64,000 bases of DNA from Vibrio coralliilyticus ATCC BAA-450. Lineage in GTDB: Bacteria; Pseudomonadota; Gammaproteobacteria; Enterobacterales; Vibrionaceae. The DNA lies in contig NZ_ACZN01000015.1 of assembly GCF_000176135.1 (NCBI RefSeq), positions 310,001 to 374,000 of the forward strand, given 5' to 3'. Each line of letters starts with the position of its first letter. The first letter of the stretch is position 1. Under the pieces are notes generated by a model. It was not told where the DNA came from, did not search any database, and saw nothing but the letters and a program-made list of their open reading frames with translations. A program made the position numbers and the translations under genes. Of the stretch, positions 43,163-52,907 are shown piece after piece.

Positions 43163-44870
43163 GAAGGCGCTGAGTGATTTCTTTCAGTTGTGAGGAGGCC
43201 TGCTCGGGAGGTGTCGGCACTTCGACAAGCAATGCTCCCTCACCCTGTTGTAGATGCTGACCAACTAACTCAGTGTATGCGGCAAGCGTAGTTGGCTTTT
43301 CGTATCGAATGCCAAATTGTAACGCGGCATGCTCGAAGGTATAACCATGAGGCATCTGATACAGAGATTGTTTCTGCGCCTGAGGGACAGGGAGTAAATC
43401 AAAGATAGCCCCTCCGTCATTATTGGTGATCACAACAACGACCGGCGTTTTTTCATGGGTCAACAGAGACAAAGAGTTCAGATCGTACAATGCCGACGTA
43501 TCACCAATGAACAATACGCTGGGCTTGCGAGTAGCTCGCACAACACCCGTTAGAGTCGCAATCAAACCGTCGATCCCCGATGCGCCTCGGTTGCTAAACG
43601 TTTCAAGGTTTGGCATCGAACCAAACATATCCACCAGCCGAACAAACAGGCTGTTTCCCAAAAAGACCTGAGCTTGCTGTGGTAACTCTTTGATAGATGT
43701 AGCCAGCGCAATCTCATTGGCTGACTGCTGACTTTGTTCATATTGAGAAGATATCGCTGCCACGCGCTGAGAATAATGCTCTAACTCCGCTGCCCAACCA
43801 GAATGAGAGCTCTTATCTTCTGCAAGCTCTTTCATCCAACTCTCAATCCAACCCCCGATGCCCACTACGTGGTGAGTTTGTGGTAAGTGACTTTGGTTGT
43901 TGCGCTCTATGCGGGGAGAAACAAAATGATAATCCGCTTGCCTGGATTCAACTTGCTGAGATATCCACTGATTGAGCCGTTTTGATACAATCCGCGAGCC
44001 AAACTGCACAATAACGTGAGCCTGATTCAACACTTCTTTCGCAGAAGGGTTCTGCAACCAAAGATCATAATGTGCGAAAGGAGACGAAACTCCCGATTGC
44101 GGATCGCACAAGCATGGCCAGCCCAGTTTTTCCGCCAGCTGTTTCGCCTGCTGTGCCTCCTCTAGGGTGACACTACCAACGACAATAACTCCTGGCTTAT
44201 CTGCTAAGTCGGCGTAGTGAAGAGCGGGTAATGATTGAGTTCGAGCCTTACAACTATAAGGCTTGTCAGAGTGAGACCAAGATTTTACTTCATCAAGATA
44301 TGCCTGAAATATTCCTTTCGATTCAGAACCATACAAAGGCTCAGGAAACGGGCAATTGATGTGAACAGCTCCGCCTTTCTCTGCTTGTTCAAACATGTGT
44401 TGGTCAATGGAAGTCAGCAGCCACTTAAGCGATATGGAGTTCGAAGGGCTTGGTAACTCAAGGCTAGAGGTGACATGAGTTGAGAAAATTCCAGATTGAT
44501 GGATCGCCTGATTGGCCCCACAGTCAATCAATTCTATGGGCCTGTCTGCGGTCAGCACCACCAGCTTTTCACCCGTCAGTCTAGCTTCGGCAATTGCAGG
44601 CAACAGATTTGCTACCGCTGTACCCGATGTCACAATCAGTGCGACGGGCTTGTTGCTCGCCTTTGCCAATCCGAGAGCGAGAAAACCTAAACCACGTTCA
44701 TCAAAATGCGTATGAAGATTCAGGTTTGTATTTTCTTGCGCTTCTAGCGTTAATGGAGTCGAGCGTGAGCCAGGAGCAATACACACTTCAGTCACCCCGA
44801 GACGAGATAACTCTTCAAGCAAAGTCTGACACCAAATGCGATTGATGACGGCTTGGTTTTGACTACCCAT
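43152..44870 (-). CDS. menD: SEPHCHC synthase
   Basis: 572-residue ThDP enzyme that joins isochorismate and 2-oxoglutarate in menaquinone synthesis. Features are CIAPGSRSTPLTLEAQ near the start, HTHFDERGLGFLALGLAKAS with the activating Glu, LTADRPIELIDCGANQAIHQ, and the ThDP motif FIGDTSALYDLNSL...VVITNNDGGAIFDLLP. Length is close to other MenD proteins. The stop codon of menF directly precedes its ATG (0-bp gap). Confidence 0.95.
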   Translation of the reverse strand: MGSQNQAVINRIWCQTLLEELSRLGVTEVCIAPGSRSTPLTLEAQENTNLNLHTHFDERGLGFLALGLAKASNKPVALIVTSGTAVANLLPAIAEARLTGEKLVVLTADRPIELIDCGANQAIHQSGIFSTHVTSSLELPSPSNSISLKWLLTSIDQHMFEQAEKGGAVHINCPFPEPLYGSESKGIFQAYLDEVKSWSHSDKPYSCKARTQSLPALHYADLADKPGVIVVGSVTLEEAQQAKQLAEKLGWPCLCDPQSGVSSPFAHYDLWLQNPSAKEVLNQAHVIVQFGSRIVSKRLNQWISQQVESRQADYHFVSPRIERNNQSHLPQTHHVVGIGGWIESWMKELAEDKSSHSGWAAELEHYSQRVAAISSQYEQSQQSANEIALATSIKELPQQAQVFLGNSLFVRLVDMFGSMPNLETFSNRGASGIDGLIATLTGVVRATRKPSVLFIGDTSALYDLNSLSLLTHEKTPVVVVITNNDGGAIFDLLPVPQAQKQSLYQMPHGYTFEHAALQFGIRYEKPTTLAAYTELVGQHLQQGEGALLVEVPTPPEQASSQLKEITQRLHAL

Positions 44871-46178
44871 TTACGACGCTACTCCCAGTGGAGGAATATC
44901 GGTGATCAGCGATAGCAAGGTCGACATTTTCTTATCCAACTCCTGCCATTCATTATCCGCGACAGAGCCCGGAACTATACCCGCGCCTGCGAATAATTGA
45001 ACCTCTTCACCGAGAATAAGAGCGCTGCGTATCGCCACACAAAACTCCGCACGCTGATGACTGATAAAACCCATCGAGCCCGCATACCAACCACGTGCAA
45101 AGGGCTCGTTGTCTTGAATAAAGGCCATCGACTCCTTACGTGGTAATCCAGCAACTGCTGCAGTCGGCTGCAATGCTCCCAACAGTTGAACACCATTAAT
45201 GCCTGGCTTAAGGTGTGCGTGGATACTGCGTTTAAGATGCTGAACTTTTCTCAGCCTAACCAAACGGGCTTCTTCCTCAACCTCGACATGCTCCGAGTGA
45301 GGCGTTAGTCGATCGATAATGTCATCGACGACATATTGGTTCTCATTAAGATTCTTGCTGTCTTGCGATAACCAATTTGCCAATTCCATATCGTGGCTGG
45401 CGTTGTCGCCTCGGCCTATCGTGCCCGCCAAAGCTTCAGTGTAGAGCTCCTGACCTTGTCTGGCGTACAAACGTTCCGGTGTAGAGCCTATAAAGCTGTG
45501 CTTTTTATCCAGAGAGAGCATAAAGTGGAAGCTATGGTGGTTTTGCAGATAACTTGATTTCAGTAGCTGCGCAGCACTTACCGTGCTGTCCATCTGTACG
45601 GAAGTTCTACGGGCCAGCACAACTTTCTTAAAGTCGTCATTCTCTATACCAGTCAGAACTTTCTCAACAAGTTCAGACCATTGCGGCTTTTCCGGTATGT
45701 GGCTGATGCTTTTGATCTGCGCAGAAACAGGCAGTAGAGCGCCAGCTTCAACTTTAAGTTTACCGAGCCCTGCCAGCGTGCGATGTTTGTCGGCTGTCAG
45801 GTTGACGGCTAATGACCAGCGGTTATCAAAACGAATTAGCTCAATTTGCGGCAGGAAGAAAAAGGAAGACATACAGCGACGATTCTTTTCTGTCTGGCCG
45901 TCAAAAGAACGCCCACCCCAGATGCGTTGGTCATCCGCCAGAATCGTATAGGCCGGAGCAGGATCAACAAAGGTGTGTAACCGCCCCAATGCCACCACTT
46001 CTTCACGGGTATCACGAGACTGCCAATAAAACTTTGGAAAGATTGGCTGGGCTTCCAACCAATCTATGAATGCAAAATCTGGTTTTTCCTCAAGAACTTG
46101 AACCAGACGGTTTACGCCGTCTTCTGCATCCTTTACGCGTTCGATCAGTTCAATAACGGCTTGATGAAAATGTGACAA
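44871..46178 (-). CDS. menF: Isochorismate synthase, menaquinone-specific
   Basis: 435-residue chorismate-utilising enzyme that converts chorismate to isochorismate. Typical C-terminal motifs are KKVVLARRTSVQM, FIGSTPERLYARQGQELYTEALAGTIGRG, VVDDIIDRL, LGALQPTAAVAGLPRKE and FAGAGIVPGSVADNEWQELDKK. First gene of the menF-D-H-B-C-E operon, which supplies menaquinone for anaerobic respiration. Position with menD favours MenF over a siderophore EntC-type enzyme. Confidence 0.93.
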   Translation of the reverse strand: MSHFHQAVIELIERVKDAEDGVNRLVQVLEEKPDFAFIDWLEAQPIFPKFYWQSRDTREEVVALGRLHTFVDPAPAYTILADDQRIWGGRSFDGQTEKNRRCMSSFFFLPQIELIRFDNRWSLAVNLTADKHRTLAGLGKLKVEAGALLPVSAQIKSISHIPEKPQWSELVEKVLTGIENDDFKKVVLARRTSVQMDSTVSAAQLLKSSYLQNHHSFHFMLSLDKKHSFIGSTPERLYARQGQELYTEALAGTIGRGDNASHDMELANWLSQDSKNLNENQYVVDDIIDRLTPHSEHVEVEEEARLVRLRKVQHLKRSIHAHLKPGINGVQLLGALQPTAAVAGLPRKESMAFIQDNEPFARGWYAGSMGFISHQRAEFCVAIRSALILGEEVQLFAGAGIVPGSVADNEWQELDKKMSTLLSLITDIPPLGVAS

Positions 46179-46397
46179 ATCAGCCTCGTATGCCTAGGGA
46201 TTTTTATTCATTTTAGATCGCTACTCTATTAATAGACCTTACCCAGATCAAGGTTGTAGCCCATCTTTTGCATAATCCTGTGATTGCAAACGAACAAAGC
46301 GCATACAAAAAAGCGTATTAATTCAGTTTTTTATTCTAACAAAGGCCTTTTTGATGTACTTTAATAAAGAAATACATTCATTTTTAGGTTTTACACA

Positions 46398-47612
46398 ATG
46401 CAAAATATCGGGATGTCGTCAAAACTCGATAATGTCTGCTATGACATTAGGGGGCCTGTACTCAAACATGCTAAGCGCATGGAGGAAGAGGGGCATAAAA
46501 TACTGAAGTTGAATATCGGTAATCCCGCCCCATTTGGATTTGACGCCCCAGATGAAATCTTGGTTGATGTCATTCGCAACCTACCGACTTCACAAGGTTA
46601 CTGTGACTCGAAAGGCATCTACTCTGCTCGTAAAGCCGTCGTTCAGCACTATCAACGTAAAGGCATCCGTTCTTTAGATGTCGAAGACGTGTATATCGGT
46701 AATGGCGCATCAGAACTGATCGTTATGGCGATGCAGGCTTTGCTCAACAATGGCGATGAGATGCTGGTCCCGGCTCCGGATTACCCACTTTGGACAGCCT
46801 CTGTTGCCCTGTCTGGCGGAAAAGCCGTGCATTACCTTTGTGATGAGCAAGCTGACTGGTATCCAGATCTGGATGATATTCGCAAGAAAATCACACCAAA
46901 GACCCGTGGTATCGTCTTAATTAACCCTAATAACCCAACAGGTGCAGTCTATAGCCGCGACTTTCTATTAGAAGTGATTGAGATTGCCCGTCAACACAAG
47001 CTGATTATCTTCGCTGACGAAATCTACGATAAAGTACTCTATGACGGCGCCACACACACCTCTGTTGCGACACTCTCAGATGATGTACTGACTGTTACCT
47101 TTAACGGCTTATCTAAAGCTTATCGCGTTTGTGGTTTCCGTGGTGGCTGGATGTTCCTCACCGGCCCGAAACATCTCGCGCAAGGGTACGTTAATGGCTT
47201 AGATATGCTGGCTTCAATGCGTTTGTGTGCCAATGTACCGATGCAACATGCAATTCAGACCGCACTGGGTGGTTATCAAAGTATTAATGAACTGATCCTG
47301 CCCGGCGGCCGCTTATTGGAACAGCGTGACCGCGCTTTTGAACTGATCAACCAGATTCCAGGGGTTTCCTGCGTGAAGCCTAAAGGCGCAATGTATCTGT
47401 TCCCGAAAATCGACACTAAGATGTACAACATCAAAGATGATCAAAAGATGGTTCTCGACTTCCTGATTCAGGAGAAAGTTCTGTTGGTTCAAGGCTCAGG
47501 CTTCAACTGGCCAAAACCCGATCACTTCCGCATTGTGACCCTGCCACATGTTGAAGATCTCGAAATGGCGATTGGACGCTTTGAACGCTTCCTGTCGACC
47601 TATAGCCAGTAG
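46398..47612 (+). CDS. alaA: Glutamate-pyruvate (alanine) aminotransferase
   Basis: 404-residue class I PLP aminotransferase (YfbQ/AlaA) making alanine from pyruvate and glutamate. Motifs are NIGNPAPFGFDAPDEI, DVYIGNGASELIVMAMQALL, NPNNPTGAVYS, FADEIYDKVLYDGA, the PLP-lysine site FNGLSKAYRVCGFRGGW, and DHFRIVTLP. Length equals the Escherichia coli protein. A terminator and yfbR follow, as in enteric bacteria. Confidence 0.94.
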   Translation: MQNIGMSSKLDNVCYDIRGPVLKHAKRMEEEGHKILKLNIGNPAPFGFDAPDEILVDVIRNLPTSQGYCDSKGIYSARKAVVQHYQRKGIRSLDVEDVYIGNGASELIVMAMQALLNNGDEMLVPAPDYPLWTASVALSGGKAVHYLCDEQADWYPDLDDIRKKITPKTRGIVLINPNNPTGAVYSRDFLLEVIEIARQHKLIIFADEIYDKVLYDGATHTSVATLSDDVLTVTFNGLSKAYRVCGFRGGWMFLTGPKHLAQGYVNGLDMLASMRLCANVPMQHAIQTALGGYQSINELILPGGRLLEQRDRAFELINQIPGVSCVKPKGAMYLFPKIDTKMYNIKDDQKMVLDFLIQEKVLLVQGSGFNWPKPDHFRIVTLPHVEDLEMAIGRFERFLSTYSQ

Positions 47613-47639
47613 TAATTAGATTCGATCTTTCATATGCTT

Positions 47640-47668
47640 AAAGAGCACTCAGTGAGTGCTCTTTTTTA
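47640..47668 (+). terminator. Terminator between alaA and yfbR
   Basis: Stem AAGAGCACTCA / TGAGTGCTCTT with T6; the T-run runs into the yfbR leader. Confidence 0.8.
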
Positions 47669-47683
47669 TTAGGAGGAAGATCC

Positions 47684-48283
47684 ATGACAGAGAGTAAGTC
47701 TAAAGAAAGTCATTTCTTCGCTCACCTCGCTCGTATGAAGCTGATTCAGCGCTGGCCATTAATGCGCTCCGTGTCGACAGAAAATATCTCAGAGCACAGT
47801 CTTCAAGTTGCCTTTGTCGCCCACGCTCTGGCATTAATCAAAAACAAAAAGTATGGCGGTAATCTCAATCCTGAACGCATCGCCTTGCTGGGAATGTACC
47901 ACGATACCAGTGAAGTGTTGACTGGTGATCTCCCCACTCCCGTCAAGTATTACAACCCAGAAATCGCAAAGGAATATAAGAAGATAGAAGCCGCAGCGGA
48001 AAAAAAACTACTATCAATGCTGCCTGAAGAATTTCAGGAAGATTTTGCGCCTTATCTGGTCTCTCAAGCTGCGTATCCGGAGGACGAAGCGATCGTCAAG
48101 CAAGCCGATACCATCTGCGCCTACCTCAAATGTTTAGAAGAGCTCAGTGCAGGTAACCATGAATATGCGCTGGCCAAAAAACGCCTTGATGTCACTTTGC
48201 AAGAAAGACGAACCCCTGAAATGGACTACTTTCTCACCACGTTTGCCCCAAGCTTTGAGTTATCTCTGGACGAGATCAGTTAA
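47684..48283 (+). CDS. yfbR: 5'-Deoxynucleotidase
   Basis: 199-residue HD-domain phosphohydrolase that removes phosphate from deoxyribonucleoside 5'-monophosphates. The metal-binding residues are in [14 protein letters not shown] and [20 protein letters not shown], with [20 protein letters not shown] later. AGGAGGAAG before the ATG is a strong ribosome-binding site. Length is that of YfbR. Confidence 0.95.
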   Translation: MTESKSKESHFFAHLARMKLIQRWPLMRSVSTENISEHSLQVAFVAHALALIKNKKYGGNLNPERIALLGMYHDTSEVLTGDLPTPVKYYNPEIAKEYKKIEAAAEKKLLSMLPEEFQEDFAPYLVSQAAYPEDEAIVKQADTICAYLKCLEELSAGNHEYALAKKRLDVTLQERRTPEMDYFLTTFAPSFELSLDEIS

Positions 48284-48335
48284 AGTTAAGCGGCTCTTTT
48301 CAAGCCACAATCTCGGATGACATAACGTAAACTTA

Positions 48336-48363
48336 AAACGGCTCCTATTAAAGGAGCCGTTGT
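48336..48363. terminator. Bidirectional terminator between yfbR and the chitinase gene
   Basis: Stem AACGGCTCCT / AGGAGCCGTT with A-rich and T-rich flanks between convergent genes. Confidence 0.7.
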
Positions 48364-48385
48364 TATTTACATCAATACGATTGTA

Positions 48386-51235
48386 CTAGTTACAAGCCGC
48401 TTGTTGTTCCCACATGGTAGCAACACCTGGTTCATCACCTGCGCTCGCCCAGTATGCCGCTACCCAGAAGTAGCCGTTATGAGACACTTCAGAATATTGA
48501 GCATACGACTTCTCTTCCCATGGCAGTACAACATCACTAACCAATGCCCAAACATCAGCGACTCCTGGCTCTTCCCCTACATTCGCATGCCATTGGTTTT
48601 GCCATACAAAACCGTTATGACTAACGAGTGTTCCTGAGCCTGGGTATTCTGCGTTGATATCCCAAGCTGGGTGGTTGCCCGCATCAGGGTCTGGCTGAGG
48701 TTCACAGCTATCCCCTTCAGGGAAAGTAAAGTTCACGCTTCCACTTGCGGAGTCCGTTGCACCGAAGTTATCGGTGACGTTTAACGAGAAGTTAAACTCT
48801 CCTTCCATCTCTGGCGTGTAAACCGTCGTTGGTTGATCCGAGCCCGGAATCGTCAGCACGTCACCATTTGGATCAGTACCGCTCCACGAGAATGACTCAA
48901 TCCTGCCATCGTCACTGGACTTAGAACCATCCAAATGAATTTCTCCTCCTTCTACCGTTACGGCGATATCAGCATGAGGGTCTTCATTGGCGTCAGCATC
49001 CCCAGACACCGCAATCGTCACGGAATCACTGTCTTCTAGACTTCCATCGGATACTGTTAACGTAAAGGCTAGTGTCTGGTCATAGTTTCTAAGGCTACTA
49101 CTATCAACCTCGATCACAGCTTTCGCCCCACCATCTTCAAGTGGCAGACTCTGGCCTTGTGTTTGTACCCATTGGTAACTCAGCTCTTCCCCTTCGGGAT
49201 CACTTGAGTTAGAGCCATTCAGAGTAAAACTATCACCACGGGTAATGGACTGATCTTGCCCCGCATCCGCCACTGGTGGCTGATTATCCGGTGTAGGTAC
49301 CGTCAAGGTGTAAACCATAGTATCGCTTGAGCTCGCTTCCGCTTCATCCGTAACGGTAAGCTGGAAGGTTGCCGTCACATCAGAATCTACATCAGACACG
49401 GTAAAATGTGTCGTTGCTTGGGTTGAGTCATCAATAGAGATGGCCGAAGAATCTGTACCTTCCACGTCCACCAAGGACCATGCATAAGTCAACGCGCCCT
49501 GTGCACTGGTAGATTGGCTGCCATCAAGCGTATACTGCACTCCGGATTCAAGCTCAGCACTCATATCCGCCCCAGCATCTGCAGCCGTTTCCGCGTTTTC
49601 AGGCTCTAAGTTCGTTAACTCACGACACTGCTGAGGTGATGTAATGTTTGTACCACAGCTGTATATGATATTGTTCATATCAATGTTGCCTGAAGCATCT
49701 GTCTGCTGGTACCCCAAACCTTCACGAGCTGCGTTCAGCAGAATGCCGTTATCATAATCCGCCATCCAAGTGAAAATCCCGCCCAGATTGTACTTCTCTA
49801 CATACTTCGCTTTCATATAAGCAGTACGTGGGGTATCTAAAGAGATAAAGAACTTTCTCTCGGGGCTGTATATGTAATCCGCGTTAGCATGTGCATCGGT
49901 ATACAAGTTGTAACTTTCTATCTTGTCTATTTGAAAGCCGTCGCTTTCTGAAATCGAAGCAAAGGTTTGTTCAATGTCATACCATTCGTAAATTCCAGGT
50001 TCCCATGACCCACCCACTTTTACATCAGGGTCCGAAGGCATACTGTAACTACCCTCAAGTGGAGAAAAGCTGGTCACCTGAGCTTCTGTCGCATTACGGC
50101 TGTATGTGGCGTACCCAATCTGAATCGCCTGAGATGGAACATTCATATTTTCAATCAAGTAGCTGATAGAATCATCCGCTGACCACTCAGCCTCTGCATA
50201 AGGAAAAGTATTGGTATGGTGGGCGAGAGATTCCGCCCAAGGCGTGCCAAAGAAATCATATGTCATCAGATGAATCGTATCGACACCCGCTCGATAGACA
50301 TTACCGATATCACCTGCTTGAATTTTATCGACGGGCGCAGGGGCAGCAATAGCAATTTCGACGTCTTCAAGACCTGCGTCATCTAAAGCGCTCCGCAGCT
50401 CTCTAATCAACGTCGCATAGTTCTCACCATCCGCGTCGCTTGAACTGTTACCATCAGCACCACCTCCGCCAGGGTACTCCCAGTCTAAATCAATCTGAGA
50501 AAAGAAAGAGAAGCGCTTGAAGATCTCCACAACACTTGCGATAAAGATGGCGCGATTGTCCGGATCGGCAGCCATGCGTGAAAACGGCTCAGATAGAGAC
50601 CAGCCTCCGACACTAAAGGCGACGGCTAAATCTGGATTCTGCCCCTTAAGCTTTTTCATTGCCCCTAAGAAGCCTGCAACTTTGTCTTCTCCCTGGTACC
50701 AACGCTGGAGCAAAACATCTTCCTCTTCCCAGTTTGGGTTACCTGCATCGGCAATTTCGTCATCCGTTAAGACACCGGCACCATCGGTTGCCATATCCGC
50801 CCAAGCATCGGTGGTCAGGACCTCAAAATCCTTACCATGCTCAGGGTTAGCATCTTTGGCAAAACCACAAAGCCTCTCTAGTGATTCAACCGCGGACGTA
50901 TTCGAGCTATCACCTATTTCGGATCCACACATTCCAAAGAAGGAGAGTATTATCTTGTCGTAACCCTCTGAAAATTTGGATAGATCAACCCCACGAGCAT
51001 AAAAGCCCCAGTTAGATAAATAAGCCGAGATTTTAGGCAGTTCAGAGTTATCTTCGTACTCATTGACATAAAAGGGGCTACCTGATGCAACAGGCCCTTT
51101 CGGTGCCAATGGATCTGTCCGTTCCGCCCACTCTTCCGGAGAGATGTATCTCTCATCTTCACGAGTAAAATCACCCGCAGTGGCAGTAGACGCTATGAGT
51201 ACTAAAATTGACGTTGTTAATAAATTTAGCTTCAT
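48386..51235 (-). CDS. Secreted multidomain GH18 chitinase
   Basis: 949 residues with a Sec signal peptide (cleavage near STATAGDF, residue 20-21). The GH18 catalytic domain covers about 65-520: substrate strand VAFSVGGWS (206-213) and the DxDxE motif IDLDWEYPG with Asp249, Asp251 and catalytic Glu253. A linker is followed by Ig-like/PKD domains (about 560-645, 655-740, 745-830; GLxADAGQDQSITRGDSFTLNGS-type starts). Two CBM5/12-type chitin-binding modules with Trp-rich NAEYPGSGTLVSHNGFVWQNQWHAN and SHNGYFWVAAYWAS finish the protein. It hydrolyses chitin outside the cell. There is no GlyGly-CTERM anchor, so it is probably released by type II secretion. Upstream 51236-51561 holds no convincing gene. 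Confidence 0.93.
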   Translation of the reverse strand: MKLNLLTTSILVLIASTATAGDFTREDERYISPEEWAERTDPLAPKGPVASGSPFYVNEYEDNSELPKISAYLSNWGFYARGVDLSKFSEGYDKIILSFFGMCGSEIGDSSNTSAVESLERLCGFAKDANPEHGKDFEVLTTDAWADMATDGAGVLTDDEIADAGNPNWEEEDVLLQRWYQGEDKVAGFLGAMKKLKGQNPDLAVAFSVGGWSLSEPFSRMAADPDNRAIFIASVVEIFKRFSFFSQIDLDWEYPGGGGADGNSSSDADGENYATLIRELRSALDDAGLEDVEIAIAAPAPVDKIQAGDIGNVYRAGVDTIHLMTYDFFGTPWAESLAHHTNTFPYAEAEWSADDSISYLIENMNVPSQAIQIGYATYSRNATEAQVTSFSPLEGSYSMPSDPDVKVGGSWEPGIYEWYDIEQTFASISESDGFQIDKIESYNLYTDAHANADYIYSPERKFFISLDTPRTAYMKAKYVEKYNLGGIFTWMADYDNGILLNAAREGLGYQQTDASGNIDMNNIIYSCGTNITSPQQCRELTNLEPENAETAADAGADMSAELESGVQYTLDGSQSTSAQGALTYAWSLVDVEGTDSSAISIDDSTQATTHFTVSDVDSDVTATFQLTVTDEAEASSSDTMVYTLTVPTPDNQPPVADAGQDQSITRGDSFTLNGSNSSDPEGEELSYQWVQTQGQSLPLEDGGAKAVIEVDSSSLRNYDQTLAFTLTVSDGSLEDSDSVTIAVSGDADANEDPHADIAVTVEGGEIHLDGSKSSDDGRIESFSWSGTDPNGDVLTIPGSDQPTTVYTPEMEGEFNFSLNVTDNFGATDSASGSVNFTFPEGDSCEPQPDPDAGNHPAWDINAEYPGSGTLVSHNGFVWQNQWHANVGEEPGVADVWALVSDVVLPWEEKSYAQYSEVSHNGYFWVAAYWASAGDEPGVATMWEQQAACN

Positions 51236-51561
51236 TTCTTAGATTCCAAATTGTTTTGTGCGCATACGCTTAAATGACACAAATTTAATAAAAACCAATT
51301 TCATATTGGCGAATTCAATTTAGAACGAAAGATATAAAAAATAGGCAGGAAGAGGTGAATCATTCTAAAAACTTGGATACATAAAATGAGACTGGCATTA
51401 ATGCAGAGATTTTTTAATACCACTCTCCCACCTCCAGGAGAGAAGCTTCCTTTGCTCTCAGCGTCATACTCAAGCACAATAAACCTATGCATCTCCACCA
51501 ACATGTCAGGCGGCGTCGTTAAAGCGCTATATTATTCACGCAGTTAAAGGCCAAAATTTAT
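51236..51561. other. Intergenic region between chitinase and dgt-like genes
   Basis: 326 bp containing the divergent promoters. A 67-codon minus-strand frame (51301-51504) has no Shine-Dalgarno sequence and no recognisable protein features; I do not count it as a gene. The chitinase leader is AT-rich and could carry regulatory sequence, but no known motif was recognised. Confidence 0.4.
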
Positions 51562-52878
51562 ATGGGTTCAAACAGTAAACTGTTATGGGAACAACGCCAC
51601 GATGATGAACATAAGATTCGTCGAGACGATCACCGTAGTCCTTACCAACGTGACCGAGCGAGAATTCTTCACTCCGCAGCGTTTCGACGTTTGCAGGCGA
51701 AAACTCAGGTTCACGGCAACAGTTTTGACGATTTTCACCGCACTCGGCTTACCCACTCTCTCGAAGCGGCTCAGTTAGGGACGGGAATCGTCGCGCAGAT
51801 AAAGAAGAAACAAGCCGAGTTTCGCGATCTTTTGCCTAGCGATAGCTTAATAGACTCGCTTTGCTTAGCCCATGATATTGGTCATCCTCCGTATGGGCAT
51901 GGTGGTGAAGTCGCCCTCAACTATATGATGCGTGAGCATGGCGGATTTGAGGGAAACGCACAGACATTTCGCATCGTGACCAAGCTTGAGCCTTATACCG
52001 AGCACTTTGGTATGAATCTGGCGCGACGAACTTTGCTTGGCCTGATCAAATACCCAGCGCTAATCAGTAAAACATGCGCTGATGTGACTCCAGACAGTGT
52101 CTCTCACCAGCGTAAGCTCAAAGCAAAAGAGTGGTCACCAGCCAAAGGTTTATATGACTGTGACCAGTCACTATTTGATTGGGTACTTGAACCGCTCAGT
52201 GAGTCAGATAAGCAACTTTTCAGCCAGATGCGCGATGAGCAATTAACTGAGCGTCAGCATAAAAAGACCCGCTTTAAGTCCATCGACTGCTCTATCATGG
52301 AGCTGGCCGATGACATTGCCTATGGGGTGCATGATCTCGAAGATGCGGTGGTGCTTGGCATGGTGACAAGACACCAATGGATAGAAGGCGCGGCGAGTTT
52401 GCTTTCAGAATGTGGTGAGCCTTGGTTTGAAGCTCATATCGACTCTATTACAGACATGCTGTTTTCCGGTACTCACTACCAGCGTAAAGACGCCATTGGT
52501 GGCATGGTGAACGCTTTACTCACCAGTATTTCCATCAAACCTGTTGACGCGCCTTTCGAAAGTGAACTGCTGGCATTTAACGCTTATCTGGAGCCAGAAA
52601 TGGCTCAGGCGCTGGAAGTCCTTAAGCGCTTTGTCAGTGAGTACGTGATTCAGGTGCCTCATGTTCAAGTTGTCGAGTACAAGGGGCAACAGATCATTAT
52701 GGATATCTTCGAAGCGTTTAGCGCCGATCCTGAAAGATTACTGTCTGCTCCAATTCGTCATGAATGGCAGCAAGCAACATGTGAAAGCGAAGGTTATCGT
52801 GTGATTGCAGACTATATTTCTTCGATGACTGACGGCCATGCTCAGCGCCTGCACCAGCAGTTGTTCTCATCTCATTAA
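51562..52878 (+). CDS. dGTPase-like deoxynucleoside triphosphohydrolase
   Basis: 438-residue HD-domain enzyme of the Dgt-like group (class 2). It contains RRDDHRSPYQRDRARILHSAAFRRLQAKTQV, THSLEAAQLG, and the HD motif LCLAHDIGHPPYGHGGEVAL (near residues 93-112), then ELADDIAYGVHDLEDAV. It hydrolyses dNTPs to the nucleoside and triphosphate; the Dgt-like proteins of Vibrio have broad or dNTP-activated specificity. Length is that of the 'deoxyguanosinetriphosphate triphosphohydrolase-like protein' group. It is convergent with add. Confidence 0.9.
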   Translation: MGSNSKLLWEQRHDDEHKIRRDDHRSPYQRDRARILHSAAFRRLQAKTQVHGNSFDDFHRTRLTHSLEAAQLGTGIVAQIKKKQAEFRDLLPSDSLIDSLCLAHDIGHPPYGHGGEVALNYMMREHGGFEGNAQTFRIVTKLEPYTEHFGMNLARRTLLGLIKYPALISKTCADVTPDSVSHQRKLKAKEWSPAKGLYDCDQSLFDWVLEPLSESDKQLFSQMRDEQLTERQHKKTRFKSIDCSIMELADDIAYGVHDLEDAVVLGMVTRHQWIEGAASLLSECGEPWFEAHIDSITDMLFSGTHYQRKDAIGGMVNALLTSISIKPVDAPFESELLAFNAYLEPEMAQALEVLKRFVSEYVIQVPHVQVVEYKGQQIIMDIFEAFSADPERLLSAPIRHEWQQATCESEGYRVIADYISSMTDGHAQRLHQQLFSSH

Positions 52879-52881
52879 CAA

Positions 52882-52905
52882 AAAGCGGAGCTTATGCTCC
52901 GCTTG
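52882..52905. terminator. Terminator between the dgt-like gene and add
   Basis: Stem AAGCGGAGC / GCTCCGCTT with a TTAT loop between convergent genes, A-rich on the left and T-containing on the right. Confidence 0.7.
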
Positions 52906-52907
52906 CT

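Noticed and set aside
48386-51235. Chitinase as a rhombosortase (GlyGly-CTERM) substrate
   Set aside because: The C-terminus ends in a chitin-binding module with no Gly-Gly, membrane helix and basic tail.
51301-51504. 67-codon frame upstream of the chitinase gene
   Set aside because: No ribosome-binding site, low-complexity hydrophobic end, and it lies in the divergent promoter region.
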